64,000 nucleotides of DNA from Paraburkholderia sabiae (GTDB lineage: Bacteria > Pseudomonadota > Gammaproteobacteria > Burkholderiales > Burkholderiaceae), in contig NZ_CP125295.1 in NCBI RefSeq assembly GCF_030412785.1, positions 2,356,001 to 2,420,000 on the forward strand, written 5' to 3'. The notes below the pieces were generated by a model. The model saw only the letters and a list, made by a program, of their open reading frames with translations, was not told the DNA's origin and made no database searches. A program made the translations under genes and the position numbers. Positions 35,814 to 42,992 of this stretch are shown piece by piece (positions within the stretch are counted from its first letter, which is position 1; every line of letters starts with the position of its first letter).

Positions 35814-35839
35814 CCGCCCTCGACGAGGGCGGCCTTTTT
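35814..35839 (+). terminator. intrinsic terminator after the BON gene
   Basis: CCGCCCTC-GAC-GAGGGCGG (35814-35832), a perfect 8-bp GC-rich stem followed by CC and five T. It lies 57 bases after the BON stop and 20 bases from the end of the convergent PA2169-type gene. Confidence 0.9.
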
Positions 35840-35858
35840 CTTTTGCGCTTCTGTTTTG

Positions 35859-36311
35859 TCAGGCCTTCATCGCCGCGTACTGATCGCGCATTGCGCGAAT
35901 GCGGTCGTGATTCTGCACGACGCCGTGATACAGCCGCTCGACGACCGCGCGCACATCTGCGGGCAAGTCCTTGTCGAGCGCGTCGTGGAAGCGCTTTTCG
36001 GCGGCGTCCTCGCCCTTCTCGCAATCGGCGAGAATCGCGTGATCCGCGCGGTTGCCGACAGCGGACTTCACATCGAGCCATCCGCGATGCAGCGCGCCCG
36101 CCATGCTTCCGCCGCTCTCCGGCTTTCCGCCGAGTTTCAGCACGACGTCCTGCAGTTCGCGCGCGCCTCGCGTGCAGCGATCCGCGCTTTCGAGCAACGC
36201 TTCCTTGATGCTCGCGTAGTGGACATCGTCGGCCGCTTTCATGAAGCCGCGCTCGCCATCTTTCGATGTCTCGATCAGATCGTTCAGCACGGCAATGACA
36301 TTCGTCGCCAT
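35859..36311 (-). CDS. PA2169-type four-helix-bundle protein (DUF2383)
   Basis: 150 residues from the ATG at 36311 after AAAGGAGCGACGT. It is all helical: VIAVLNDLIETSKDGERGFM and the matching second half with ADCEKGEDAAEKRFHDALD give the ferritin-like four-helix bundle of the PA2169 family. Members are common in stress-induced clusters and some have possible metal sites, but no function is established. A sigma-54-like promoter lies 40 bases upstream. The opposite frame overlapping it is a shadow. Confidence 0.87.
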   Translation of the reverse strand: MATNVIAVLNDLIETSKDGERGFMKAADDVHYASIKEALLESADRCTRGARELQDVVLKLGGKPESGGSMAGALHRGWLDVKSAVGNRADHAILADCEKGEDAAEKRFHDALDKDLPADVRAVVERLYHGVVQNHDRIRAMRDQYAAMKA

Positions 36312-36351
36312 ACGTCGCTCCTTTCGTTCATGCATGAGATGCCAATCCCTC

Positions 36352-36367
36352 TGCACTCGTTGTGCCC
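36352..36367 (-). promoter_or_regulatory. sigma-54 promoter of the PA2169-type gene
   Basis: On the minus strand GGGCACAACGAGTGCA: GG-N10-GC with GGCAC intact and TGCA at -12 (one T replaced by G). Transcription would start near 36341, 30 bases before the ATG. Confidence 0.5.
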
Positions 36368-36518
36368 GATCGCAAGCCGGTCGTATGGCGGCCTGTCGTT
36401 CAATGCGTTGTCGTCTTTGCCATCGCGCCTGGTAATTGCTTCCTCGCTGCTTCCTCGCATCCCGCCTGATATACGACGAGCCCATACGCCAGCAAGGGCG
36501 CAGCGCGTTTTGCAAAAA

Positions 36519-36534
36519 AGGCATGGTTATTGCT
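36519..36534 (+). promoter_or_regulatory. sigma-54 promoter of the small gene at 36631
   Basis: AGGCATGGTTATTGCT: GG-N10-GC with GGCATG and TTGCT, a close consensus match. Transcription would start near 36545 and run into the gene at 36631. It is divergent from the promoter at 36352. Confidence 0.55.
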
Positions 36535-36630
36535 GCATGTGTGGGCTGGACCCTCATCGGCGCGCACAAGTGTTCGACAAAGCGCGGCCATCACATAACG
36601 AGGGCCAGTATTCGACAAGGGAGAATCACC

Positions 36631-36915
36631 ATGAAGATCAGGAGCGCGGAACGCCTGCTGTTCGTGGCCATCGTCACGTCAGCCGTCGTAGCGCAGATAC
36701 GCGTCCACACATTGCCGTCCGACCAGACCAGCGCGCCCACGCACGCAGGCACGAGCACATCTGCGCAAAGCAGCCGCATGCAATCGTGCGACGACGAACA
36801 CGACGCGCTGCTGCGCGCGGCATGCACGACGCGCGGCGAGCGTCGTCCCGTCGACAACGGCGATCGCCCGATCAACCGTATCGACAAGCCGCACGCCGGC
36901 AAACTCTGGGTTTGA
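36631..36915 (+). CDS. small membrane-anchored or exported protein, unknown
   Basis: 94 residues. AAGGGAGAATCACC precedes the ATG. The N-terminus (RLLFVAIVTSAVVAQI) is a single hydrophobic segment that could be a signal anchor. The rest is polar, with two cysteines (SCDDEHDALLRAACTTRGE) and many Arg and Asp. I recognise no family. It has a sigma-54-like promoter about 100 bases upstream and a hairpin after it, so it looks like a real single-gene unit within the stress cluster. Confidence 0.62.
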   Translation: MKIRSAERLLFVAIVTSAVVAQIRVHTLPSDQTSAPTHAGTSTSAQSSRMQSCDDEHDALLRAACTTRGERRPVDNGDRPINRIDKPHAGKLWV

Positions 36916-36932
36916 TTCCACTCGATACACGG

Positions 36933-36960
36933 CTGCCGCAGTTCATTGCGGCAGCGTGTT
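36933..36960 (+). terminator. hairpin terminator after the small gene
   Basis: CTGCCGCA-GTTCAT-TGCGGCAG (36933-36954), 8-bp perfect stem followed by CGTGTTTT, 17 bases after the stop of the gene at 36631. Confidence 0.65.
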
Positions 36961-36975
36961 TTCAGACATCGCTCT

Positions 36976-37278
36976 TTACTTCTTGAGACTGCGATCCGGC
37001 TCCATCCCCTCGACGCGGAACAGGCCGCTGTGCAAGATCACGCTTTCGCCACCGTTCTCGTCGAGCGCTTCCGCGCAGACTGAACGGATACGCGCGCGGC
37101 CGCGTTCGAACGCACGCAGCAGCACATCTTCGAGCGGCGAGTCCGCGCCGAAGTGATCTTCCAGCGCCTCCGCCGAAATCGCGCACACAACGGGTTCGCT
37201 ATCGACGCACGCCGTGAAGCGCACGGTCAGGCTCGACCCATCGAACACGGGAGCATCATCGGTGAATGTGATGTGCAT
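36976..37278 (-). CDS. DUF1488 family protein
   Basis: 100 residues from the ATG at 37278, after GAGGACTCTCTC. It has the DUF1488 pattern: MHITFTDDAPVFDGSSLTVR at the start and CAISAEALEDHFG in the middle. An ATG at 37332 would add 18 residues and overlap the stop of the DUF4142 gene as ATGA; either start gives a coupled pair. The family is small, cytosolic and of unknown function. It is the last gene of the DJ-1/DUF4142/DUF1488 operon. Confidence 0.82.
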   Translation of the reverse strand: MHITFTDDAPVFDGSSLTVRFTACVDSEPVVCAISAEALEDHFGADSPLEDVLLRAFERGRARIRSVCAEALDENGGESVILHSGLFRVEGMEPDRSLKK

Positions 37279-37328
37279 GAGAGAGTCCTCGTACGCCGCA
37301 CGCGGCATGAACACCTTGATGATCCCGT

Positions 37329-37874
37329 TCATGACGAAGCCTTGCGTGCATTGGCGAGTTGCTGGGCCATCGCGAGATGGTGACGGATAGTCGGAAGCGC
37401 GCGCGTCGCCGCTGCCTTCAGCTGCGCATCGGTGCCGCTTTCGCTTTCCTTCTGGAACAGTTCGACGGCTTTCTGGTGACCGCCCACCGCGACCTCGTCG
37501 ATATAGACCTTGTCGAAGTCGTCGCCCTTCAGGCCCTGTAGTTTGCCGATCAGCGCGGAGTCCGCACCCGGCGGCTTGCCGAGGCCCTTTTGCGTCGCGA
37601 CGACATCGAGGCTGCGTGCGAGCTTCGTGTGATCGGCGATCATCTGCTGCGCGAACTTCTTCACCTGGGCATTCGACGAGTTCGCAAGCGCGAGCTTGCT
37701 CGCCGCGATCTCCGTCGCGTCCGCTTGCGACGCATCCTGAGCAAACTGCGTGTCGCCCGGCGAGAGCTTCGTCTGCGCGCTCGCAGATTCGCAGACCGTC
37801 GCGCCAAATGCGACGGCGACGGCAACAGGCAATGCACAGGCTCGAATCAATGAGCGGAATGGGCGAATGATCAT
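37329..37874 (-). CDS. exported DUF4142 protein
   Basis: 181 residues. A signal peptide (cleavage near ASA, residue 33) is followed by a ferritin-like helical domain: QDASQADATEIAASKLALAN, then VKKFAQQMIADHTKLARSLD with a metal-like His, and a matching pair near TRALPTIRHHLAMAQ. DUF4142 proteins are periplasmic four-helix bundles common in soil and plant bacteria and often stress-induced. It lies 70 bases after the DJ-1/PfpI gene. Confidence 0.87.
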   Translation of the reverse strand: MIIRPFRSLIRACALPVAVAVAFGATVCESASAQTKLSPGDTQFAQDASQADATEIAASKLALANSSNAQVKKFAQQMIADHTKLARSLDVVATQKGLGKPPGADSALIGKLQGLKGDDFDKVYIDEVAVGGHQKAVELFQKESESGTDAQLKAAATRALPTIRHHLAMAQQLANARKASS

Positions 37875-37904
37875 GCGTCTCTCCGGGTTCTCCGATCGCG
37901 CAGC

Positions 37905-37943
37905 GCGCGTTGCCGCGCGTTGCCGCGCGTTGCCGCGCGTTGC
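37905..37943. repeat. 10-bp tandem repeat
   Basis: About four tandem copies of GCGCGTTGCC between the DJ-1/PfpI gene and the DUF4142 gene. It is likely to vary in copy number by slippage and could change spacing or mRNA structure between the two genes. Confidence 0.7.
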
Positions 37944-37944
37944 A

Positions 37945-38496
37945 TCAGGCCGCTTTCTTCTTCGACAGTTGCGCGATCAGCGTCTTGTTGAACGCGGGCA
38001 GATCGTCGGGTTTGCGGCTCGTGATGAAGTTGCCGTCCTCGACCACTTCCTTGTCGACCCACGTACCGCCCGCATTGCGAATGTCGTCCTGCAGGCTAGG
38101 CCAGCTCGTCACCGTGCGGCCCTTCACGAGCCCCGCCGACACGGGCAGCCAGGTGCCGTGGCAGATCACCGCGATCGGCTTCTTCGCCTGATCGACGGCC
38201 TTCACGAACGCTTGTGCCTGCGGCAGCAGACGGATCGCATCGCCGTTCACGACCCCGCCCGGCAGCACAACGGCGTCGTAATCGTTCGGTGCGGCCTTGT
38301 CGAAGGTCGCATCGACATCCACGCTGTCGCCCTTGTCCACATGCCTGAAGCCCTGAATCTTCCCCGCCCTGGCAGAAATTACGTGGGCCGTCGCGCCCGC
38401 TTCCGTGAGCGCGCGGCGCGGCTCGATCAGCTCGGCCTGTTCGAAACCGTCGACGGCCAGTACGGCCACCTTGCATCCTGCGAGTGCATTAGCCAT
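37945..38496 (-). CDS. DJ-1/PfpI family protein
   Basis: 183 residues from the ATG at 38496 after GGGAGGACATAC. The class I glutamine amidotransferase-like fold shows VAVLAVDGFEQAELIEPR at the N-terminus and the nucleophile elbow VICHGTW with C112-H113. Relatives are proteases, chaperones or deglycases (YhbO/PfpI type), and their true reactions are disputed. It heads a stress operon with DUF4142 and DUF1488 and has a close sigma-54 promoter match. Confidence 0.88.
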   Translation of the reverse strand: MANALAGCKVAVLAVDGFEQAELIEPRRALTEAGATAHVISARAGKIQGFRHVDKGDSVDVDATFDKAAPNDYDAVVLPGGVVNGDAIRLLPQAQAFVKAVDQAKKPIAVICHGTWLPVSAGLVKGRTVTSWPSLQDDIRNAGGTWVDKEVVEDGNFITSRKPDDLPAFNKTLIAQLSKKKAA

Positions 38497-38538
38497 GTAT
38501 GTCCTCCCTTGCTCTATGGCGTTCATGCTGGACATACG

Positions 38539-38554
38539 AGCAAGTTCAATGCCC
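38539..38554 (-). promoter_or_regulatory. sigma-54 promoter of the DJ-1/DUF4142/DUF1488 operon
   Basis: On the minus strand GGGCATTGAACTTGCT: GG-N10-GC with GGCAT and TTGCT. Transcription would start near 38528, about 30 bases before the DJ-1 start codon. Confidence 0.6.
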
Positions 38555-38595
38555 ACGAAAAACGGCGTATCGCGTATCGGGGATGGTCAAGGTTC

Positions 38596-38611
38596 TGGCA
38601 TTGCTATTGCA
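38596..38611 (+). promoter_or_regulatory. sigma-54 promoter of the topoisomerase IB gene
   Basis: TGGCATTGCTATTGCA, an almost exact TGGCAY-N5-TTGCA element. Transcription would start near 38622, about 23 bases before the ATG at 38645. It lies 40 bases from the oppositely oriented element at 38539. Confidence 0.7.
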
Positions 38612-38644
38612 CGGCGCTGCCGTATCAGAGAACAGAGAACTCGA

Positions 38645-39850
38645 ATGAAAACGATGACACGCGGCACAATTGACGCGATCGCCAAAGGACTGTCGAATAC
38701 CTTGCCCGCAGGGTTGCGACACGCGGACGATACGCGGCCCGGCTTCACGCGCAGGAAGCTGCGCAACGCGTTCGTGTATTTCGATCTCGACGGCAAGCGT
38801 ATCGGCGACGAAGCGGAGATCGCGCGCATCAATGCGCTGGCGATTCCGCCCGCGTACACCGATGTGTGGATCTGCCCCGATCCGCGCGGCCACATTCAGG
38901 CGACGGGGCGCGACGCGCGCGGCCGCAAGCAGTATCGCTATCACCCGCAATGGCGCGAAACGCGCGACGCCGACAAGTTCGGCCGCATGGCCGCGTTCGG
39001 CCAGGCATTGCCGACGATACGCAGACGCGTCGCACGCGATCTCGCGCGCGAAGGCATGCCGCGCGAAAAGGTGATCGCAGCCGTCGTGCATCTGCTCGAT
39101 ACGACGCTGATCCGCATCGGCAGCGTCGAATATGCGCGCGAAAACCAGTCGTATGGGCTCACGACGCTGCGCAAGAAACACGTCACGATACGCGCGGGCG
39201 AAGTGCGCTTCCGCTTCGCGGGAAAGAGCGGCATCGAACACGACGTAACGGTGGACAACCCGCGCGTGAGACGCATCATTCGACAGTGCGCGGAACTGCC
39301 GGGCCACGATCTGTTCAAGTACATCGATGAAGAAGGCGCACGTCATACCGTCGGCTCAGCCGATATCAACGACTATCTGCGCGAAGTGAGTCACGCGGAT
39401 TTCACGGCGAAGGACTATCGCACGTGGGCGGGCAGCGTGTACGCAATGGCCGCGTTGCGCGAACTCGTGTTCGAGAGTGCCGCCGATGCGCGCCGTCATG
39501 TCGTCGCGACGGTGAAGGACGTGGCGACGCTGTTGCGCAATACGCCTGCCGTTTGCCGGCGCTGCTATATCCATCCCGAAGTGATCGCTGCATTCGAAGC
39601 GGGCGAACTGCAGGCGTTGCTGCCGCAGCGCGCGAAACGCCACATGAGAGTCGACGAGGCCGCGTTCGCCGCGCTGCTCGCGCATGTGGAAAAGCGCGCC
39701 CGCCTCGCCAGCCGCGGCACGCGCAAAAACGGCAAGACGTCCGCGGCTGCGGACGTCAGGAAAGACCTCGAAAAGGACATCGAAAACAAGCGGCTCGCGA
39801 CGCTGCTCAGAAAATCGCGCGCGCTGCGCAAGCAGACGAGTGCGCGATAA
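38645..39850 (+). CDS. DNA topoisomerase IB (poxvirus-like)
   Basis: 401 residues. It is a type IB enzyme that relaxes supercoils by a transient 3'-phosphotyrosine link. The likely catalytic residues are R157 (LIRIGS), K194 (FAGKSG), R259 (KDYRTW) and Y308 (CRRCYIHPEV). The N-terminal domain (LRNAFVYFDLDGKRIGDEAE) is complete and the C-terminus is a basic tail. Bacterial TopIB genes are accessory and often travel with stress genes, as here. The ATG at 38645 follows a weak site; the frame is open upstream without a better one. Confidence 0.9.
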   Translation: MKTMTRGTIDAIAKGLSNTLPAGLRHADDTRPGFTRRKLRNAFVYFDLDGKRIGDEAEIARINALAIPPAYTDVWICPDPRGHIQATGRDARGRKQYRYHPQWRETRDADKFGRMAAFGQALPTIRRRVARDLAREGMPREKVIAAVVHLLDTTLIRIGSVEYARENQSYGLTTLRKKHVTIRAGEVRFRFAGKSGIEHDVTVDNPRVRRIIRQCAELPGHDLFKYIDEEGARHTVGSADINDYLREVSHADFTAKDYRTWAGSVYAMAALRELVFESAADARRHVVATVKDVATLLRNTPAVCRRCYIHPEVIAAFEAGELQALLPQRAKRHMRVDEAAFAALLAHVEKRARLASRGTRKNGKTSAAADVRKDLEKDIENKRLATLLRKSRALRKQTSAR

Positions 39851-39886
39851 TGCGCCGCCGATGCCGCATGAAAACGCGTCGCCGTG

Positions 39887-40180
39887 TCACTCTTCGTAGG
39901 CGGCCATCACGAGCCACATATCGCGTTCGTCGTTGTGTATCTGCGCGGCGAGTGCGTACGTGTCGTTCGGACCGCACGTGTTCAGCAGCGTGCGTTGCGC
40001 GACTTCGGGATCTTCAAAGACGCGATCGCCCCCAAGCGGCCTGACTTCGCGCTTGCCTTCGAACATGTGCTGGTTCATCCGGTACACAAGAGGCTGTTCC
40101 TTCCATACGTGGAAGCAGTCCTTGACGTGCTGAAAATCGCCGCCGCAAATGTTGCTCTGATAATGAATTTTCGATCGCAT
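39887..40180 (-). CDS. small protein of unknown function
   Basis: 97 residues with GTGGAGGTAATGCG before the ATG. The composition is ordinary for a folded cytosolic protein: MRSKIHYQSNICGGDFQHVK at the start, several aromatic residues, three cysteines, and ALAAQIHNDERDMWLVMAAY near the end. There is no signal or membrane segment. I do not recognise the family. Its 3' end is convergent with topoisomerase IB, 36 bases away. A weak sigma-54-like element (CGGCATGACTGCGGCA, minus strand, 40327-40312) lies about 135 bases upstream. Confidence 0.65.
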   Translation of the reverse strand: MRSKIHYQSNICGGDFQHVKDCFHVWKEQPLVYRMNQHMFEGKREVRPLGGDRVFEDPEVAQRTLLNTCGPNDTYALAAQIHNDERDMWLVMAAYEE

Positions 40181-40428
40181 CGCATTACCTCCACATGCGG
40201 CGCCGTGTCCGTTGCCGCAGCCGATCGTCAGCCGCGCAACGCTGGATCGTCAGTCGAACGCGATGTTGGGGACTATTCATCCCTACGCCGTCCGCCGGGC
40301 GGATCGCCACATGCCGCAGTCATGCCGTGCCCTTCAAGTCCTCGATGAAGCAGCGCGGCGTCGAATCGATTCCATCATTCGCGTTCGCATTGACCTGTTG
40401 CGCCGATGCGAACGCGAACCCCGTGTCG

Positions 40429-40614
40429 TCACTGGCTCGCGCCCGACGCAGGGGCTGTGCCGCTCGCGCCCATGCCGCCCGTGGCCGCAGCCGGTGTGCT
40501 GCCCCCCGCTGCCGTATCGGCGCCGCCGTTGTCGGCCTTCTTGCAGGCCGCGCCCAACGACAGCGCAGCGACAGCGAGTGCAAGCATTGCGTGTTTCCAG
40601 ATTGGCTTCGTCAT
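40429..40614 (-). CDS. very small lipoprotein
   Basis: 61 residues from the ATG at 40614, after GGGAGAACGC. A hydrophobic signal ends in the lipobox LGAAC, so about 37 residues remain after lipidation. They are Gly/Ala/Ser/Thr-rich with a KKADNGGADTAAGG start. It resembles other tiny Ala/Gly-rich lipoproteins of Burkholderia, for which no role is known. It lies in the same direction as the secreted protein gene at 40712-40987, with a hairpin between. Confidence 0.65.
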   Translation of the reverse strand: MTKPIWKHAMLALAVAALSLGAACKKADNGGADTAAGGSTPAAATGGMGASGTAPASGASQ

Positions 40615-40637
40615 GCGTTCTCCCATCTTCGTTGCAG

Positions 40638-40662
40638 GTCCGGCGCCGTGTCAGCGCCGGAC
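40638..40662 (-). terminator. hairpin between two small envelope genes
   Basis: GTCCGGCGC-N7-GCGCCGGAC, a perfect 9-bp stem, lies 49 bases after the stop of the gene at 40712 and 23 bases before the next start. No T-run follows on the minus strand, so it may attenuate or protect the mRNA more than terminate it. Confidence 0.45.
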
Positions 40663-40711
40663 AAACCCGGATAGACCGCTGCGTCATTGCAGTCGTGTCA
40701 TTGCTGCGGCG

Positions 40712-40987
40712 TCATTGCCCCTTGGTATCGCTGCTCGCGTCCGCGCCCGGCATGTTGGTCGTATCGGTGGCCGGCTTAGTGTGCGATGTCTTCTTGTGGT
40801 GATGCGCCTTCGAAGTCGCATGCGTGCCCGAAGCGGCCATCCCTGCCCCCGTCTGATCCGACGAACTCATACCGGCGCCATTACCGCCGCCGCCCGCCGA
40901 TCCGCCGCCGTTGCCGGCACCCTGAGCAAATGCGCCCCCCGACAGCGCGAACAATGCCGCCACGATCCATGTCCTGGTGTTCTTCAT
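40712..40987 (-). CDS. small exported Gly-rich protein
   Basis: 91 residues from the ATG at 40987, after AAGGGGAACGTAC. A signal peptide is cleaved near AFA-Q (residue 22). The mature part is a Gly/Asn stretch (GNGGGSAGGGGNGAGM), then a Ser/Thr region with KAHHHKKTSHTK, and an acidic end. Low complexity and the His/Lys cluster suggest a disordered periplasmic or surface protein that may bind metal. A close sigma-54 promoter match lies about 70 bases upstream. Confidence 0.68.
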   Translation of the reverse strand: MKNTRTWIVAALFALSGGAFAQGAGNGGGSAGGGGNGAGMSSSDQTGAGMAASGTHATSKAHHHKKTSHTKPATDTTNMPGADASSDTKGQ

Positions 40988-41058
40988 GTACGTTCCCCTT
41001 CTGTGTGAAATGAATGCGGCTGACGACCGCGAAACATGCTGCTGTCGATACCAATTCG

Positions 41059-41074
41059 AGCAAGCGCTGTGCCC
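41059..41074 (-). promoter_or_regulatory. sigma-54 promoter of the Gly-rich protein gene
   Basis: On the minus strand GGGCACAGCGCTTGCT: GG-N10-GC with GGCAC and TTGCT, close to consensus. Transcription would start near 41048, about 60 bases before the ATG at 40987. Confidence 0.6.
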
Positions 41075-41253
41075 CTGCAAAGCCGCGCGGGCTCTCGTTT
41101 TGCGGCCAGGACAAGGGTCTTTTCGGCGGTCTTTCGGCGACTTGTTGCGCGCATTTGCGGCATGCATCGCCGCGCGGCGTTTGATAATTACAAAGAGGAC
41201 GTAAATCTTTCGTGCGATAAATGGCGCAATATGGCAGCAGCCCGGAAGCGTTG

Positions 41254-41269
41254 CGGGACCTGCGTTGCA
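41254..41269 (+). promoter_or_regulatory. possible sigma-54 promoter of the HAD gene
   Basis: CGGGACCTGCGTTGCA: GG-N10-GC with a full TTGCA but GGGAC instead of GGCAC. Transcription would start near 41280, about 65 bases before the ATG at 41345. Confidence 0.4.
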
Positions 41270-41344
41270 GCGAATTTGCTTGCGCTTCGCCTCTTCGCCG
41301 CATTGGTCGCCACCACTCACTCATCCTTTAAGGAGAGCTTTTTC

Positions 41345-42019
41345 ATGCGTATCTCGACATCGTTTCTGTTCGACCTCGACGGCACGCTCGTCGACAGCGT
41401 GTATCAGCATGTGCTCGCATGGAAGGAGGCGCTCGACGAAGAAGGCATCGAGTTGTCGGTGTGGCGCATCCATCGCAAGATCGGCATGAGCGGCGGGCTT
41501 TTCACGAATCAGCTGTTGCGCGAAACGGGCGGCGACATGAGCGCCGAACGCGTCGAGCGTCTGCGGCGCGCGCATGCCCGCGCGTACAAGCAACTGCATG
41601 CACAGGTGCGGCCATTGCCCGGCGCGAAGGCATTGCTCGCTGCGTTGACGGAAAGCGGCACGCCGTGGGCGATCGCGACCAGCGGACGAATGGAAACGGC
41701 GGCCGTCAATCTCGAGGCGCTCGGCGTCGATCCGTCGAAGACAGTCGTCGTGACGCGCGACGACGTCAAATACGCGAAGCCCGATCCCGATCTGTTCGTC
41801 GCCGCCGCGCAACGTCTGAAGGTGCAGATCGAGCATGCCGTCGTCGTCGGCGACAGCATCTGGGACATGCTCGCCGCGCGCCGTTGCCGCGCGCTGGGTG
41901 TGGGCCTGTTGTCGGGCGGCTACGGTCAGGAAGAACTCGAGCGTTCCGGCGCGCTGCGCGTCTATGAAGATCCCGCCGATCTGCTCGAACATCTCGACGA
42001 AATCGCCGCACGGCCCTGA
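41345..42019 (+). CDS. HAD-superfamily phosphatase
   Basis: 224 residues. AAGGAGAGCTTTTTC precedes the ATG. The motifs are complete: FLFDLDGTLVDS with D10 and D12, ATSGRMETA, KYAKPDPD with the motif III lysine, and VVVGDSIWDM. The cap (residues 17-90) is helical, so this is a class I HAD of the phosphoglycolate phosphatase or beta-phosphoglucomutase kind. The substrate is probably a small sugar phosphate but cannot be assigned. Confidence 0.87.
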   Translation: MRISTSFLFDLDGTLVDSVYQHVLAWKEALDEEGIELSVWRIHRKIGMSGGLFTNQLLRETGGDMSAERVERLRRAHARAYKQLHAQVRPLPGAKALLAALTESGTPWAIATSGRMETAAVNLEALGVDPSKTVVVTRDDVKYAKPDPDLFVAAAQRLKVQIEHAVVVGDSIWDMLAARRCRALGVGLLSGGYGQEELERSGALRVYEDPADLLEHLDEIAARP

Positions 42020-42081
42020 GTCCGCTCCAGCGGCGTCTTTTCCCCGTTTTCCCCTTCCCTCGAACTGCATGGCGTGCCGCG

Positions 42082-42097
42082 TGGCACGCCACGTGCA
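42082..42097 (+). promoter_or_regulatory. sigma-54 promoter of the small gene at 42135
   Basis: TGGCACGCCACGTGCA, one mismatch from TGGCACG-N4-TTGCA, with correct GG-N10-GC spacing. Transcription would start near 42108, 27 bases before the ATG. Its upstream half also pairs with TGGCGTGCC at 42070-42078 as an inverted repeat. Confidence 0.65.
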
Positions 42098-42134
42098 GCG
42101 TTCCTGTCATTCATGCACGAACAGGAGCGACATC

Positions 42135-42275
42135 ATGACTCGCGACCAGAACGCCAACGACGACAACGCAGAGACGCATCCCGACAACGCTCCCCGCAAC
42201 GAGCCGCAACCGCCCGACAGGTCGAAGGACTTGCCTGAACTGCCCGATCCGGCCGAGGTTGGGGAAGACGGTTAA
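42135..42275 (+). CDS. very small acidic, disordered protein
   Basis: 46 residues after CAGGAGCGACATC. It is made of Asp, Asn, Glu and Pro (MTRDQNANDDNAETHPDNAP) and ends PDPAEVGEDG. There is no signal, helix or cysteine. The good ribosome site and a near-consensus sigma-54 promoter just upstream make it likely to be expressed. Similar short disordered proteins occur in stress clusters of this group; no function is known. Confidence 0.6.
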   Translation: MTRDQNANDDNAETHPDNAPRNEPQPPDRSKDLPELPDPAEVGEDG

Positions 42276-42284
42276 GCGACGACA

Positions 42285-42300
42285 AGGAATAGCTGTTGCT
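42285..42300 (+). promoter_or_regulatory. possible sigma-54 promoter of the PRC-barrel gene
   Basis: AGGAATAGCTGTTGCT: GG-N10-GC with TTGCT intact, and AAT instead of CAY at the -24 end. Transcription would start near 42311, 65 bases before the ATG at 42376. Confidence 0.4.
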
Positions 42301-42375
42301 TGAATTCGTTTGAACTGGGCCACAACCGTTTGAAAGACGTTTGGAAGAGCGCTGTACGAACCGAGGGAGAACATC

Positions 42376-42882
42376 ATGACGTTGCAGAACCAGACAGGCG
42401 CAGGCGCGAACATCGTCGGCGCGAGCCGTGGCCAACATCGCGGTCCGGGGCCGGATGTGATGGCGGCCGACACGCTCGACGGCGACAAGGTGTTGAGCGC
42501 CGACGGCGACGACATCGGCAAGATCAAGGACATCATGCTCGACGTGCGCTCGGGCCGCGTCGCCTACGCGGTGCTGTCGACTGGCGGTTTTCTCGGCATC
42601 GGCGACAAGCTGCTGGCGATTCCGTGGAGCGCGCTCACGCTCGATGTCGACCGCAAGTGCTTTCTGCTCGACATGCCGAGCGAGAGCGTGAAGAACGCAC
42701 CGGGCTTCGACAAGGATCATTGGCCGTCGATGGCCGATCCCACATGGGCCACGTCGATCCATCAGTTCTATGGACGCGAACCGTACTGGGGCAACAAGGA
42801 ATGGCGCGACGACGAATTCGGCGTCGGCGATGTGGAACCCGGCTCGTCGGATTCGCCCGAAGCCGGGGGCGTCAAGCTGTAG
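42376..42882 (+). CDS. PRC-barrel domain protein
   Basis: 168 residues. GAGGGAGAACATC precedes the ATG. The PRC-barrel lies at residues 30-100 (ADTLDGDKVLSADGDDIGKI; LAIPWSALTLDVDRKCFLLD). A C-terminal part follows with aromatic residues (HQFYGREPYWGNKEW). PRC-barrel proteins of this layout are frequent in stress clusters of proteobacteria; the domain binds partner proteins or RNA elsewhere. No signal peptide is visible, so it should be cytosolic. Confidence 0.88.
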   Translation: MTLQNQTGAGANIVGASRGQHRGPGPDVMAADTLDGDKVLSADGDDIGKIKDIMLDVRSGRVAYAVLSTGGFLGIGDKLLAIPWSALTLDVDRKCFLLDMPSESVKNAPGFDKDHWPSMADPTWATSIHQFYGREPYWGNKEWRDDEFGVGDVEPGSSDSPEAGGVKL

Positions 42883-42935
42883 TGATTCGTAGCGATTGCG
42901 GGCACTCGTCCCGCAAGTAAATCGATTGCAGTCCG

Positions 42936-42979
42936 TCCGCCCGCTACGCGACGTCAGCATAGCGGGCGGATGCCGTTTT
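42936..42979 (+). terminator. intrinsic terminator after the PRC-barrel gene
   Basis: TCCGCCCGCTA and TAGCGGGCGGA form a perfect 11-bp stem with a 13-base loop (42936-42970), followed after ATGCCG... by five T at 42975-42979. A second, shorter hairpin (TTGCGGG-N7-CCCGCAA) lies just upstream at about 42896-42916. Confidence 0.75.
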
Positions 42980-42992
42980 TACAGGGAACATG

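Noticed and set aside
42896..42916. Sigma-54 promoter for the DUF3175 gene (GGGCACTCGTCCCGCA)
   Set aside because: Spacing fits, but the -12 part reads CCGC and the bases form a perfect hairpin better explained as part of the PRC-barrel terminator region.
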